In this document: positions 46,292 through 54,667 of the stretch, piece after piece | Layout: each line of letters opens with the position of its first letter | Position numbering within the stretch: the stretch's first letter is position 1 | DNA from: Bin5 sp965204525 | GTDB lineage: Bacteria; Chloroflexota; Anaerolineae; Caldilineales; Caldilineaceae | Direction: 5' to 3' | Length of the DNA stretch: 64,000 nucleotides | Assembly (NCBI GenBank): GCA_965204525.1 | Contig: OZ241994.1 | Location: forward strand, 1,736,001 to 1,800,000 | The notes under the pieces: generated by a model | What the model was told of the DNA's origin: nothing | Seen by the model: the letters and a program-made list of their open reading frames with translations, nothing else | Databases searched by the model: none | Position numbers and translations under genes: made by a program

Positions 46292-47281
46292 ATGATCGCG
46301 TTCATCGTACGCAGAATCCTGCTTCTGATACCGACGCTCTTTTTTATCACCATCGTCACGTTTCTGGTGATTGAGTTGCCGCCGGGCGACTACCTGGACG
46401 CGTACGCGGCCAACCTGGCGGCGGGGGGAGATCCCGTCGACCAGGAACGGCTGGAGGCGCTACGCAAGCAGTTCGGCCTCGACAAGCCCGCCCCTCTGCG
46501 TTACCTGCAGTGGCTGACCAATATCCTGCGCGGCAACTTTGGTTTCTCCTTCGAATGGAATGTGCCGGTGGAGCAGCTGATCTGGGAGCGGCTGGCCCTG
46601 ACCTTCTTCATCAGCCTTTCTACCATCCTCTTCACATGGGTTGTGGGCTTTTTGATAGGCGTCTATTCGGCGGTCAACCAGTATTCGATAGGCGACTACA
46701 TCTTCACCACTCTGGGCTTTATCGGTCTGGGGCTGCCCAATTTCCTGATTGCGCTGGTGATCATGTGGTACGCGTTTGACCAGTTCGGCCTGAGACTGAG
46801 CGGGCTCTTTTCGCAGGAGTACCGGGCGGCGCCGTGGAGCCTGGCCAAGTTCCTCGACATGCTCACGCACCTTTGGCTGCCTCTGATCATCCTGGGTACG
46901 GCGGGCACAGCCGAGATGATCCGCACGATGCGCGCCAACCTGCTCGACGAGTTGAACAAGCCTTATGTCGAAACTGCACGCGCGAAGGGACTAAGGGAGC
47001 GGGTGCTGGTGCGTAAATATCCTGTGCGAGTCGCGCTCAACCCTTTCGTCAGCACGGTCGGCTGGACGCTGCCCAATCTGATTTCGGGCGCAACGATAGT
47101 CTCGGTCGTCTTGAGCCTGCCGACCACCGGGCCGATGCTGCTGGGGGCGCTGATGACGCAGGACATGTATCTGGCGGCCAGCTTTCTGTTGATGTTAAGT
47201 GTGCTGACCGTGGTCGGCACGTTGATCTCGGATCTGCTGCTGGCGGTTCTCGACCCGCGTATTCGTATGGAAGCGCAGTGA
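46292..47281 (+). CDS. Peptide-type ABC transporter permease (DppB/OppB-like)
   Basis: An inner-membrane permease of 329 residues from ATG 46292, which directly begins the first membrane helix (MIAFIVRRILLLIPTLFF); an upstream in-frame ATG at 46193 adds 33 non-conserved residues. It carries the family's GLDKPAPLRYLQWLTNI, a six-helix core, and the EAA loop KPYVETARAKGLRERVLV. It resembles the frameshifted permease of the divergent operon and could substitute for it. It forms a pair with the next gene. No binding protein or ATPase is adjacent on this strand. Confidence 0.94.
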   Translation: MIAFIVRRILLLIPTLFFITIVTFLVIELPPGDYLDAYAANLAAGGDPVDQERLEALRKQFGLDKPAPLRYLQWLTNILRGNFGFSFEWNVPVEQLIWERLALTFFISLSTILFTWVVGFLIGVYSAVNQYSIGDYIFTTLGFIGLGLPNFLIALVIMWYAFDQFGLRLSGLFSQEYRAAPWSLAKFLDMLTHLWLPLIILGTAGTAEMIRTMRANLLDELNKPYVETARAKGLRERVLVRKYPVRVALNPFVSTVGWTLPNLISGATIVSVVLSLPTTGPMLLGALMTQDMYLAASFLLMLSVLTVVGTLISDLLLAVLDPRIRMEAQ

Positions 47282-47339
47282 GCCGGCGATAGGGCACAGG
47301 GCTTGACCGCCGGAACTCCAAGCCGCGCAGGGAGCATCC

Positions 47340-48503
47340 ATGACGCAGGAACTCGCCGAAGGGACCGACACCATTCTTCCGAACGAGCCGGAGCTCGAAG
47401 AGGTCCCGAGCGAACGGGAGAAGATATTCGTCGCTTCGCCGCGGCAGTTGATGTGGTGGCGCTTCCGCCAGCACAAAATGGCGCTGTTAAGTAGCGTCGT
47501 GCTGATTCTGCTCTATCTGGCGGCTCTCACCTGGGAGTTTCTGGCGCCCTATGATCCGCTGCGCCACGACGTGCAGTCGGCCTACGCTCCGCCGCAGAGG
47601 CTGCAGTTTTTCGATGAGGAAGGATTCCATTTTCCGCCCTTCGTGTACGGCTTGAAAAGTGGACGCGATCCTGAAACTTTTCGCAAGATCTTTGAAGTGG
47701 ACGAGTCGGTCAAGCATCCGATCAGGTTCATGGTGCATGGCGATCCTTACAAGTTTTGGGGGTTGATGGAGACCGACCTGCATCTGTTCGGGCTCGAAAG
47801 CAATGAGGGCACCGTTTTCCTGCTGGGCGCGGACCGGTTGGGGCGAGACGTGCTGTCCCGCTTACTGGCGGCAACGCGGATCTCCGTCTCGATTGGGCTG
47901 GTGGGCGTGATCCTCAGCTTCGTACTGGGTGTCCTGATCGGCGGAATCTCCGGTTACTACGGCGGCACTGCCGACATATTGATACAGAGAATCATCGAGT
48001 TCATCCGCGCGATGCCCAGTATTCCGCTCTGGCTGGCCCTGAGCGCGGCGATTCCAAAGGACTGGCCGGTAACGAGGGTCTATTTCGCCATTACGATTAT
48101 TCTCTCCTTGATCGGCTGGACAGGACTGGCCCGGGTCGTGCGCGGGCGCTTTCTGTCGTTGCGGGAAGAGGACTTTGTGCAGGCGGCCCGCTTTGCCGGC
48201 GCGTCGGAGGGGCGCATCATCATACGCCACATGACGCCTTCGTTCCTCAGCCATATAATTGCTTCGCTGACCTTGGCTGTTCCGGCGATGATTCTCAGCG
48301 AGACCAGTCTCAGCTTTCTGGGACTGGGCATGCGACCGCCCGCTCTCAGTTGGGGCGTGCTGCTGCGGGAGGCGCAGAACTTGCAGGCGGTGGTGTTGGC
48401 GCCGTGGCTGCTCACCCCGGGGCTGCTGGTGGTGATCGCGGTGCTGGCCTTCAATTTTGTGGGCGACGGCCTGCGCGATGCAGCGGATCCCTATGCCCGG
48501 TAA
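47340..48503 (+). CDS. Peptide-type ABC transporter permease (DppC/OppC-like) with extracytoplasmic insertion
   Basis: A permease of 387 residues with the same unusual insertion of about 100 residues after helix 1 (YAPPQRLQFFDEEGFHF through KFWGLMETDLHLFGLES) as the divergent copy. The core starts at GADRLGRDVLSRLLAA and the EAA loop reads REEDFVQAARFAGASEGRII. GGGAG precedes the ATG. It follows the DppB-like gene by 58 bp; the two presumably form the channel of one importer, sharing ATPases and binding protein with the divergent operon. Confidence 0.94.
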   Translation: MTQELAEGTDTILPNEPELEEVPSEREKIFVASPRQLMWWRFRQHKMALLSSVVLILLYLAALTWEFLAPYDPLRHDVQSAYAPPQRLQFFDEEGFHFPPFVYGLKSGRDPETFRKIFEVDESVKHPIRFMVHGDPYKFWGLMETDLHLFGLESNEGTVFLLGADRLGRDVLSRLLAATRISVSIGLVGVILSFVLGVLIGGISGYYGGTADILIQRIIEFIRAMPSIPLWLALSAAIPKDWPVTRVYFAITIILSLIGWTGLARVVRGRFLSLREEDFVQAARFAGASEGRIIIRHMTPSFLSHIIASLTLAVPAMILSETSLSFLGLGMRPPALSWGVLLREAQNLQAVVLAPWLLTPGLLVVIAVLAFNFVGDGLRDAADPYAR

Positions 48504-48580
48504 GCGGCAACTCCAGGGAACAGGCTCAGGAGAAAGAGACTCCCAACAGGAGATTAACCAACTGAACAGGACAAAGAAAT

Positions 48581-49378
48581 ATGACGGAGACTGTCGTTGA
48601 CCCCGCCGAGATTGAGTTCTTCCAGAACAACGGCTACATTCAGTATCACGAATTCTTTTCGCCAGCGGAGATTGCTTCACTGCGCCAGGCACTGGACGAT
48701 GCGGTCGCCAGCGAACGCGAACGCATCGTCGGGGCTGAAAAGGGAGGACGCGGCTCCGAGGACTATGAGCGTGTTTTCAATCAGATGGTCAACTTGTGGA
48801 CCGACTATCCACAGGCGAAAGAGATCGCGTTTGACTTGCGTTTGAGCGAGTACGCACGGCAGCTTAGCCGCTGCCAGCACGTGCGCATCTACCATGACCA
48901 CGCGATGATCAAGCCGCCCGGCCAGGAGAGCAAGCAGACCAACTGGCATCAGGACGCCCCCTACTGGCCGATGGACCCGGTCGGCGCGCTGTCGGCCTGG
49001 ATCGCGGTGGACGATGTCAGCGTCGAGAACGGTTGCCTGCACTTCGTGCCAGGAACACACAAGCACGGCAGGTTGGAGCCGATCAGCCTGACCGACGAGG
49101 ACGATAGCGTAGTGGACCGGTTCAAGGAGCAGGGCTTTGAAGTGCCGGAGCCGGTGGCGATGCCGATGCGCGCCGGCGGTGTCACCTTTCACCATGGCTG
49201 TACCTTTCACTACGCCGGGCCCAACCGTACGGAAGAGCCGCGGCGGGCCTTTGCCATCATCTATATCCCGGACTATACGCGGTTTACGGGAGGCAAGGAC
49301 GCGGCGGGGGCCTCGGAAGAGATGGAGGTGGGCGGCCCTTGGGAACACGCGATTCATCCGATTATTGCCGGTGAGTAG
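48581..49378 (+). CDS. Phytanoyl-CoA dioxygenase (PhyH) family protein
   Basis: An Fe(II)/2-oxoglutarate dioxygenase-like protein of 265 residues. Iron ligands are seen as HxD in TNWHQDAPYWP and a distal His in the FHHGCTFHYAGPN region, with RRAFAI following. GCLHFVPGTHKHG is the typical central strand pair. It follows the permease gene by 77 bp on the same strand and may act on the imported compound. It is only distantly similar to the PhyH protein at 25925-26767. Confidence 0.9.
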   Translation: MTETVVDPAEIEFFQNNGYIQYHEFFSPAEIASLRQALDDAVASERERIVGAEKGGRGSEDYERVFNQMVNLWTDYPQAKEIAFDLRLSEYARQLSRCQHVRIYHDHAMIKPPGQESKQTNWHQDAPYWPMDPVGALSAWIAVDDVSVENGCLHFVPGTHKHGRLEPISLTDEDDSVVDRFKEQGFEVPEPVAMPMRAGGVTFHHGCTFHYAGPNRTEEPRRAFAIIYIPDYTRFTGGKDAAGASEEMEVGGPWEHAIHPIIAGE

Positions 49379-49482
49379 ATGATGAGTAAGGCGACAACGC
49401 AGCATAGGAATTCAAGAGCATAATGCAGGACTCGTTGAATCCCATAACAGATTCACTGTCCAAAACACGTGAGGAAGAAACT

Positions 49483-50217
49483 ATGCAAGAGAAGGGTCTC
49501 GTAAACACGACACGTTCCACCGGGCGCGGGCCTACCATCTGGCTGGCCGGGCCGCCGGCGGATCTCGAGGAGTTCATGCCCTTGGGTATCGAGGGCATCG
49601 TCACCAACACGGTGGTGCTCAATCAGTACGCCAAGCCGTATGGCAGCGTCATCGCGCTGATCGAGGCTTACCTGGAGATGACCGACAAACCGGTCGTCAT
49701 GGAGATCGACGGCCACTCGGTTGAGGAACTGCTGGTGGTAGGCAAGGTCTTCACCGACATGTCGCCGCAGATCATTCTCAAGATCCCGTGCACGCTCAAC
49801 GGGCTCAAGGCTTTCAGCATTCTCAGACAGGAGGGAGTCGAGACCTTCTGCACGACGGTTTTCTCGCTGACCCAGGCTGCGGCCGTCGCCCAGGCCGGTG
49901 TCGACCACATCCTGCCTTTCTGCGACCCGGTGCGCGAAATGGGCGGCGACCCGACCAGGCTGATCCGCGAATGTGCGGGCATGTTCAGCGGCTGGGACGA
50001 CCGGCCCTACATCATGGCCGCGCTTGTGCGCTCGGTGGAGACGGCCTACGCAGCCTTTCGCGACGGTGCCGACGAGCTGGTCACCATGTGGACGGTTTAC
50101 CGCGATATGCTCGACCATCCTCTGACCGACCACTGGAACAAGGTCTTCCTGGACGAGTGGGTCGATATGCATCGCAGCGGTCTGCTGGCTGGCGTGCCGG
50201 TGGAGGAGCATAACTGA
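49483..50217 (+). CDS. Transaldolase/fructose-6-phosphate aldolase-like protein
   Basis: A 244-residue (beta/alpha)8-barrel protein of the transaldolase superfamily. The Schiff-base lysine is in ILKIPCTLNGLKAF, preceded by GIVTNTVVLNQY and PVVMEIDGHSVEEL, and followed by TVFSLTQAAAVAQAGVDHILPF. The usual FVGR-like motif reads FCDPVREMGG, so activity may differ from classical transaldolase. The start at 49483 is chosen because GAGGAAG lies upstream; the upstream in-frame ATG at 49423 lacks this. A short degraded copy of this gene seems to remain at 51488-51521. Confidence 0.82.
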   Translation: MQEKGLVNTTRSTGRGPTIWLAGPPADLEEFMPLGIEGIVTNTVVLNQYAKPYGSVIALIEAYLEMTDKPVVMEIDGHSVEELLVVGKVFTDMSPQIILKIPCTLNGLKAFSILRQEGVETFCTTVFSLTQAAAVAQAGVDHILPFCDPVREMGGDPTRLIRECAGMFSGWDDRPYIMAALVRSVETAYAAFRDGADELVTMWTVYRDMLDHPLTDHWNKVFLDEWVDMHRSGLLAGVPVEEHN

Positions 50218-50246
50218 TTCGTGTGCAGTTGATAAAGTGTCTGTCA

Positions 50247-50274
50247 TTGCAAAAGTACGGCAACTATGTAGAAT
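50247..50274 (+). promoter_or_regulatory. Possible promoter before the first desaturase-like gene
   Basis: TTGCAA (50247-50252), a 16-nt spacer, then TAGAAT (50269-50274), about 75 nt before the ATG at 50353. The spacer is at the short end and the match is moderate. Confidence 0.4.
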
Positions 50275-50352
50275 ATAGCTGAACGCAATCAAAGGCGATG
50301 GGAAACACCAAGCCACTGTCACGTGCGAAGACAAGACTCCGGGAGGGAGATC

Positions 50353-51378
50353 ATGGCACAAGTCGCCACAGAGAGGGAAGGGCTGATTGATGGCATGCCG
50401 CGCGATGAGCGCGGCTACTGGCAGCCGGATGGAATCAAGTTGCCAAATCCTATTTTCGCCTGGCCGCCAAAGCCGGTTGAGGTCGCGAAGTGGTTGTTCA
50501 ACTACATGTTCCCGTGGAATCTGATTTATATGGCCATTGCCGCGCTGACAGTCATATACCTGCAGCCGGAAATGGCACGTATGAAAACGTTCAGCGCCGA
50601 CTGGGTCCTCTACATCTTTTTCCGCAACCAGATCATGCTTATCCTCATCGTCAGCGCCTGGCACATCTGGCTGTGGGGTCGCAAAAAGCAGGGATTCAAG
50701 CTGAAGTACACACCCGACTGGATGGCAAAGGGGAAGAAACAGTTCCTCTTTGGCAACCAGCTGTACGACAACATCTTCTGGAGTTGTATCAGCGGCGGTA
50801 CTATCTGGACGGCATACGAAGTCTTTACACTTTGGCTCTACGCCAATGAGTACATCCCCTACCTGGATCCGCGTGTGCACCCGGTCTGGTTCGTGATCGT
50901 GCTGTGTTCCATCAGCATCTGGCGGACCTTCCACTTTTACTGGGCGCATCGGATACTGCACTGGCCGCCTCTTTACAAGGCTGGACACTACTTGCACCAC
51001 CGCAACATCAACGTCGGACCATGGTCCGGGCTGTCGATGCACCCGATCGAGCATATCTTCTACTTCAGCTGCGCGGCGATCCACTGGATCATCCCGTCGC
51101 ACCCGATTCACGTAGTCATGAACCTGCAGCACGCCGCCTTCACACCGGCGCAGGGACATGTCGGCTTTGAAGCGGTTATCGTCAACGGCAAATACAACTT
51201 GTCCGCCGCATCCTACTTCCACCAGTTGCATCATCGTTACTTCGAATGCAACTATGGTGAGCAGGACATGCCGTTCGACTACTGGTTCGGCACAAGTCAT
51301 GACGGCTCCGCCGAAGGGCACGAAAAGATGCGTGAGAAGCGACTGGCCCAGCACAACATCCGGACGTCGGCGGTTTGA
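50353..51378 (+). CDS. Sterol desaturase/fatty acid hydroxylase family membrane protein, copy 1
   Basis: A 341-residue di-iron membrane oxygenase-like protein. The histidine clusters expected for the family are present: HFYWAHRILHWPPLYKAGH, then YLHHRN, MHPIEH and FHQLHHRYFECNYG. About four to five hydrophobic helices surround them. The N-terminal GLIDGMPRDERGYWQP block is shared only with the adjacent copy. GGGAGGGAG lies upstream of ATG 50353. The substrate could be a sterol, a carotenoid or a fatty acid chain; no context decides it. Confidence 0.88.
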   Translation: MAQVATEREGLIDGMPRDERGYWQPDGIKLPNPIFAWPPKPVEVAKWLFNYMFPWNLIYMAIAALTVIYLQPEMARMKTFSADWVLYIFFRNQIMLILIVSAWHIWLWGRKKQGFKLKYTPDWMAKGKKQFLFGNQLYDNIFWSCISGGTIWTAYEVFTLWLYANEYIPYLDPRVHPVWFVIVLCSISIWRTFHFYWAHRILHWPPLYKAGHYLHHRNINVGPWSGLSMHPIEHIFYFSCAAIHWIIPSHPIHVVMNLQHAAFTPAQGHVGFEAVIVNGKYNLSAASYFHQLHHRYFECNYGEQDMPFDYWFGTSHDGSAEGHEKMREKRLAQHNIRTSAV

Positions 51379-51487
51379 ATCCGGTTGAAAGAGTTCTGAA
51401 TGTCGCTGACTTCCACGATCCGGTTGTACGGCGGCATTCAGACTTGAAAAATTCGTCTGGCATTTGGCCCGACTGCAATGGTTCGCA

Positions 51488-51521
51488 GATAAACCAGGTC
51501 GATGGCCACTCGGTCGAGGAG
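51488..51521 (+). pseudogene. Remnant of a second transaldolase-like gene
   Basis: GATGGCCACTCGGTCGAGGA at 51501-51520 matches the IDGHSVEE-coding part of the transaldolase-like gene (about 49705-49724) almost exactly, and the bases before it (ATAAACC) resemble that gene's ACAAACC. A stop follows. The rest of the 207-bp gap 51379-51585 shows no gene. It suggests that the transaldolase-desaturase pair was duplicated and the second transaldolase was lost. Confidence 0.45.
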
Positions 51522-51585
51522 TAGCCGGCAGAAGGAAGCTCTCAAACAGGGTGGACCCCGGTGACAAGCATAAAGGAGGAAAATC

Positions 51586-52611
51586 GTGGCAGACATTAGC
51601 GCTGAACGAGAGGGCTTGATCGATGGTATGCCGCGCGACGAGCGCGGGTACTGGCAGCCGGAAGGACAGAAGTTGCCCAACCCCGTTTTCACGTGGCCGC
51701 CCGAGCCGGTGAAAGTGGCGAAGTGGCTCTACAGTTACCTGTTTCCCTGGCATCTCATCTACATGGTTCTCGCGGCGTTGACGGTCATCTACCTGCAGCC
51801 GGAGATGTCCCGCATGACCACGTTCAAAGCGGACTGGATCCTGTATATCTTCGTGCGCAACCAGATCATGTTGATCGTATTTGTCAGCGCGTGGCACGTT
51901 TGGCTGTGGGCGCGCAAGAAGCAGGGATTCCAGTTCAAGTATACGCCGGACTGGATGGCGAAAGGCAAGAAGCAGTTCCTAGGCGGCAACCAGTTGTTCG
52001 ACAACATCTTCTGGAGTTGTGTCAGCGGCGGCACGATATGGACTGCGTACGAAGTGGTAACGCTTTGGCTTTACGCCAACGAGTACATTCCCTATCTTGA
52101 TCCGCGTGTGCATCCGGTATGGTTTGTCCTCGTCATGTTAGCCATTCCGATGTGGCGTCTGTTTCACTTCTACTGGGTACATCGATTTCTGCACTGGCCG
52201 CCGCTCTACAAGGCGGGACACTACCTGCATCACCGCAACATAAATGTCGGCCCGTGGTCAGGGCTTTCGATGCACCCGATCGAGCACATCCTCTACTTCA
52301 GCTGCGCTGCCATTCACTGGATAATCCCTTCGCATCCGATTCATGTGGTGTTCAATCTGCAGCACGCAGGCCTGACGCCGGCGCAGGGACATGCCGGTTT
52401 TGAGGCGGTCGTCGTCAACGGCAAGTACAACCTGGCCGGGGCATCCTATTTCCATCAGCTGCACCACCGCTACTTCGAATGCAACTACGGTGAGCCGGAC
52501 ATGCCCTTCGACTACTGGTTTGGCACCAGCCACGACGGCTCTGAAGAGGCGCATGTGGCGATGCGCGAAAAGAGATTCGCCCGCCACAAGATCCGGACCT
52601 CGGCGGTATAA
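51586..52611 (+). CDS. Sterol desaturase/fatty acid hydroxylase family membrane protein, copy 2
   Basis: A 341-residue paralogue of the preceding desaturase-like gene, differing mostly by conservative changes (well above 80% identical by eye). It retains every histidine box: FHFYWVHRFLHWPPLYKAGH, YLHHRN, MHPIEH and HQLHHRYFECNYG. It starts at GTG 51586 behind AAAGGAGG (51572-51579). Both copies look intact, so dosage or substrate divergence may be selected. Confidence 0.88.
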   Translation: MADISAEREGLIDGMPRDERGYWQPEGQKLPNPVFTWPPEPVKVAKWLYSYLFPWHLIYMVLAALTVIYLQPEMSRMTTFKADWILYIFVRNQIMLIVFVSAWHVWLWARKKQGFQFKYTPDWMAKGKKQFLGGNQLFDNIFWSCVSGGTIWTAYEVVTLWLYANEYIPYLDPRVHPVWFVLVMLAIPMWRLFHFYWVHRFLHWPPLYKAGHYLHHRNINVGPWSGLSMHPIEHILYFSCAAIHWIIPSHPIHVVFNLQHAGLTPAQGHAGFEAVVVNGKYNLAGASYFHQLHHRYFECNYGEPDMPFDYWFGTSHDGSEEAHVAMREKRFARHKIRTSAV

Positions 52612-52667
52612 CTTGTGCAGCAGCTCCGAAGATTGCAACCATGATTTGGCTCTGGGGGAGACCTTAG

Positions 52668-53780
52668 ATGGACCAACCTACTCGAATCGGGATCGTCGGC
52701 TGTGGCAGCGTAATGCAACGCCCTTACATGAGGCAGATTCAGCCGATGCGGGCAGCGGGCACAGTCGACGTTACAGTTGCCTGTGATACCAGGGCGGAGG
52801 TGCGGCCGGTAGTCCAGGACACGCTCGGAATCAAACAGTTCACGACCGACTACGAAGAGGTTATCGACTCGGAAGAGGTCGACTTGGTGATGGTGTTGAC
52901 CTCCATGCTTGAGCACGGACCAATCACGCGTGCGGCGCTAGCGGCGGGCAAGCATGTCCTGGTCGAGAAACCAATGGCCGTTACATTGGAGGAAGCGGCG
53001 GAGATCGTTGAAATGGCCCGGCACAGTCCGGGCCTTCTTGTCTGCGCCCCGCATGTGGTGCTGAGTTCAACTTATCAGACGATATGGCGGCACATTCACG
53101 GGGGTGATGTGGGAAAAGTGCTGATGGCGCGCGCCCGCTACGGCCATTCCGGACCCGATTGGAGACCGTGGTTCTATCTAAAGGGCGGCGGCGCGTTGTT
53201 TGACCTGGGCGTTTACAACATCACCTGCCTGACCGGCTGGCTGGGACCGGCCAAGCGGGTCATGGCAATGACGGGCGTCGCGATTCCCGAACGCGTTGTA
53301 GGCAATGAGATGATGCGCGTGGAGGCCGAAGACAACGCCCACGTTCTGATCGATTGGGGCGGGTCGGTATTCGGAGTGGTTACCACGGGATTCACGATGC
53401 AGAAGTATCGAAGCCCGGCTCTTGAAATCTACGGCAGCGAGGGCACGATCCAGATGATGGGCGATGACTGGGCTCCCTCCGGCTATGAGCTGTGGCGCAA
53501 CGACGTTGGCGCCTGGCAGATATATGATGGCATGGACCGGCTTTGGAATTGGACCGACGGCATACGCCATCTTGTCGAGTGCATTCAAACCAATAGGAAG
53601 CCGATCGTCACGCCTGAACATGCCTATCACGCGCTGGAGATCATGATCAAGGCGCAAGAATCGGGCGAAGACGGACAGTCCAAGGAACTAACAAGCACTT
53701 TCGCGCCTCCAACCTTTCCTGAAGAGGAAGAAGAGGAGTCGGTGGCCCCCCATCTGGTCCACGACTGGACGCAGCGCTGA
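52668..53780 (+). CDS. Gfo/Idh/MocA-family oxidoreductase
   Basis: A 370-residue NAD(P)-dependent sugar dehydrogenase-like protein with IGIVGCGSVMQRPYM (GxGxxx loop), VLVEKPMAVTL (EKP motif) and GGALFDLGVYNI in the second domain, where the usual His is replaced by Tyr-Asn context. It is the first gene of a short operon; the stop shares its last base with the next ATG (TGATG at 53778-53782). The substrate is probably a sugar or sugar acid. Confidence 0.9.
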   Translation: MDQPTRIGIVGCGSVMQRPYMRQIQPMRAAGTVDVTVACDTRAEVRPVVQDTLGIKQFTTDYEEVIDSEEVDLVMVLTSMLEHGPITRAALAAGKHVLVEKPMAVTLEEAAEIVEMARHSPGLLVCAPHVVLSSTYQTIWRHIHGGDVGKVLMARARYGHSGPDWRPWFYLKGGGALFDLGVYNITCLTGWLGPAKRVMAMTGVAIPERVVGNEMMRVEAEDNAHVLIDWGGSVFGVVTTGFTMQKYRSPALEIYGSEGTIQMMGDDWAPSGYELWRNDVGAWQIYDGMDRLWNWTDGIRHLVECIQTNRKPIVTPEHAYHALEIMIKAQESGEDGQSKELTSTFAPPTFPEEEEEESVAPHLVHDWTQR

Positions 53781-54667
53781 TGAGTTATTCGGCCTCGCCG
53801 CGGCCTACCTTTGACGGTCCCGCGCATATTCCCTATAAAACGGTGACGCGACACCTCTGGGGCGACGAAGAATCGGGGGAAGTGGCTGACTGGATATATG
53901 TATCCAGCGCCAAGATCCACCAGCTGGTTTTTGGCCTGGCACCCGGCGGGGCTTTTCGACACTCTGACGCTTATCGTACTATTTTCGCTGCTGATGAGGT
54001 GTTGTATGTCCTCAGCGGGGTGATGGTGCTGAGCAATCCTGATACTGGTGAAGTTCACAGGGTTCAACCGGGCGAGGCAGCCTTCTTCCGCCGCGACACG
54101 TGGCACCACGCATTCAACTTCAGCTCGGAACCTCTGAAGGTGATCGAATTTTTCGCGCCGCCGCCTTCACAGAGCACTTCGGGTTCATACGCGCAGTCGA
54201 AACCGAATCTAACATCCCCAAAGTATTCCCAGGATCAGTGGCTCGGCCGCTGGCCAGGCGGACAAGCGCAGGCGGCCGAGAACTATACTATTCAGCTGGT
54301 TCGTGAAGAGAACCTGCTGTGGCGGTTGGAGGGATCGGATCAGCAGCTACTGGTGGGAATCCTGGCCGCGACAGAGCATCTGACGGTCGGGAAGATGCAG
54401 ATGTTAGCAGGGCAGCGCAGTGACGTGGAGGTTCACGGCGGCGACGAGAGTCTCTATCTCCTGGAGGGAACGTTGAACGTGCGGACTCCCGAAAACGAAG
54501 GGCCGCGCTGGTTTGAGCTCAGTCCGGGCGATGGCTTTTTCGTTCCGGAGGGGGCTCCGCATCAGTACTACAACATGTCTAGCGCGCCTGTCTCATTTCT
54601 CTGCGGGATCGCACCACGATATTCGCCCGACGATCCGGAACTGTTCTCGAATGGCAGAGAACCTTGA
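53780..54667 (+). CDS. Bicupin-domain protein
   Basis: A 295-residue protein with two cupin folds. The first cupin (about 30-130) has PGGAFRHSDAYRT, EVLYVLSGVMVL and WHHAFNFSSEPLKVIEF. The second (about 195-290) has VEVHGGDESLYLLEGTL and FFVPEGAPHQYYN. Histidines in both could bind a metal. Functions range from sugar isomerisation to oxidation or binding; nothing here decides. It is translationally coupled to the preceding oxidoreductase and overlaps the next (ROK) gene by 17 bp. Confidence 0.82.
   Translation: MSYSASPRPTFDGPAHIPYKTVTRHLWGDEESGEVADWIYVSSAKIHQLVFGLAPGGAFRHSDAYRTIFAADEVLYVLSGVMVLSNPDTGEVHRVQPGEAAFFRRDTWHHAFNFSSEPLKVIEFFAPPPSQSTSGSYAQSKPNLTSPKYSQDQWLGRWPGGQAQAAENYTIQLVREENLLWRLEGSDQQLLVGILAATEHLTVGKMQMLAGQRSDVEVHGGDESLYLLEGTLNVRTPENEGPRWFELSPGDGFFVPEGAPHQYYNMSSAPVSFLCGIAPRYSPDDPELFSNGREP

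Noticed and set aside
49453..51897. Very long minus-strand open frame (814 codons) across the transaldolase and desaturase genes
   Set aside because: The plus-strand genes have full motif sets and ribosome sites; the antisense frame contains none.
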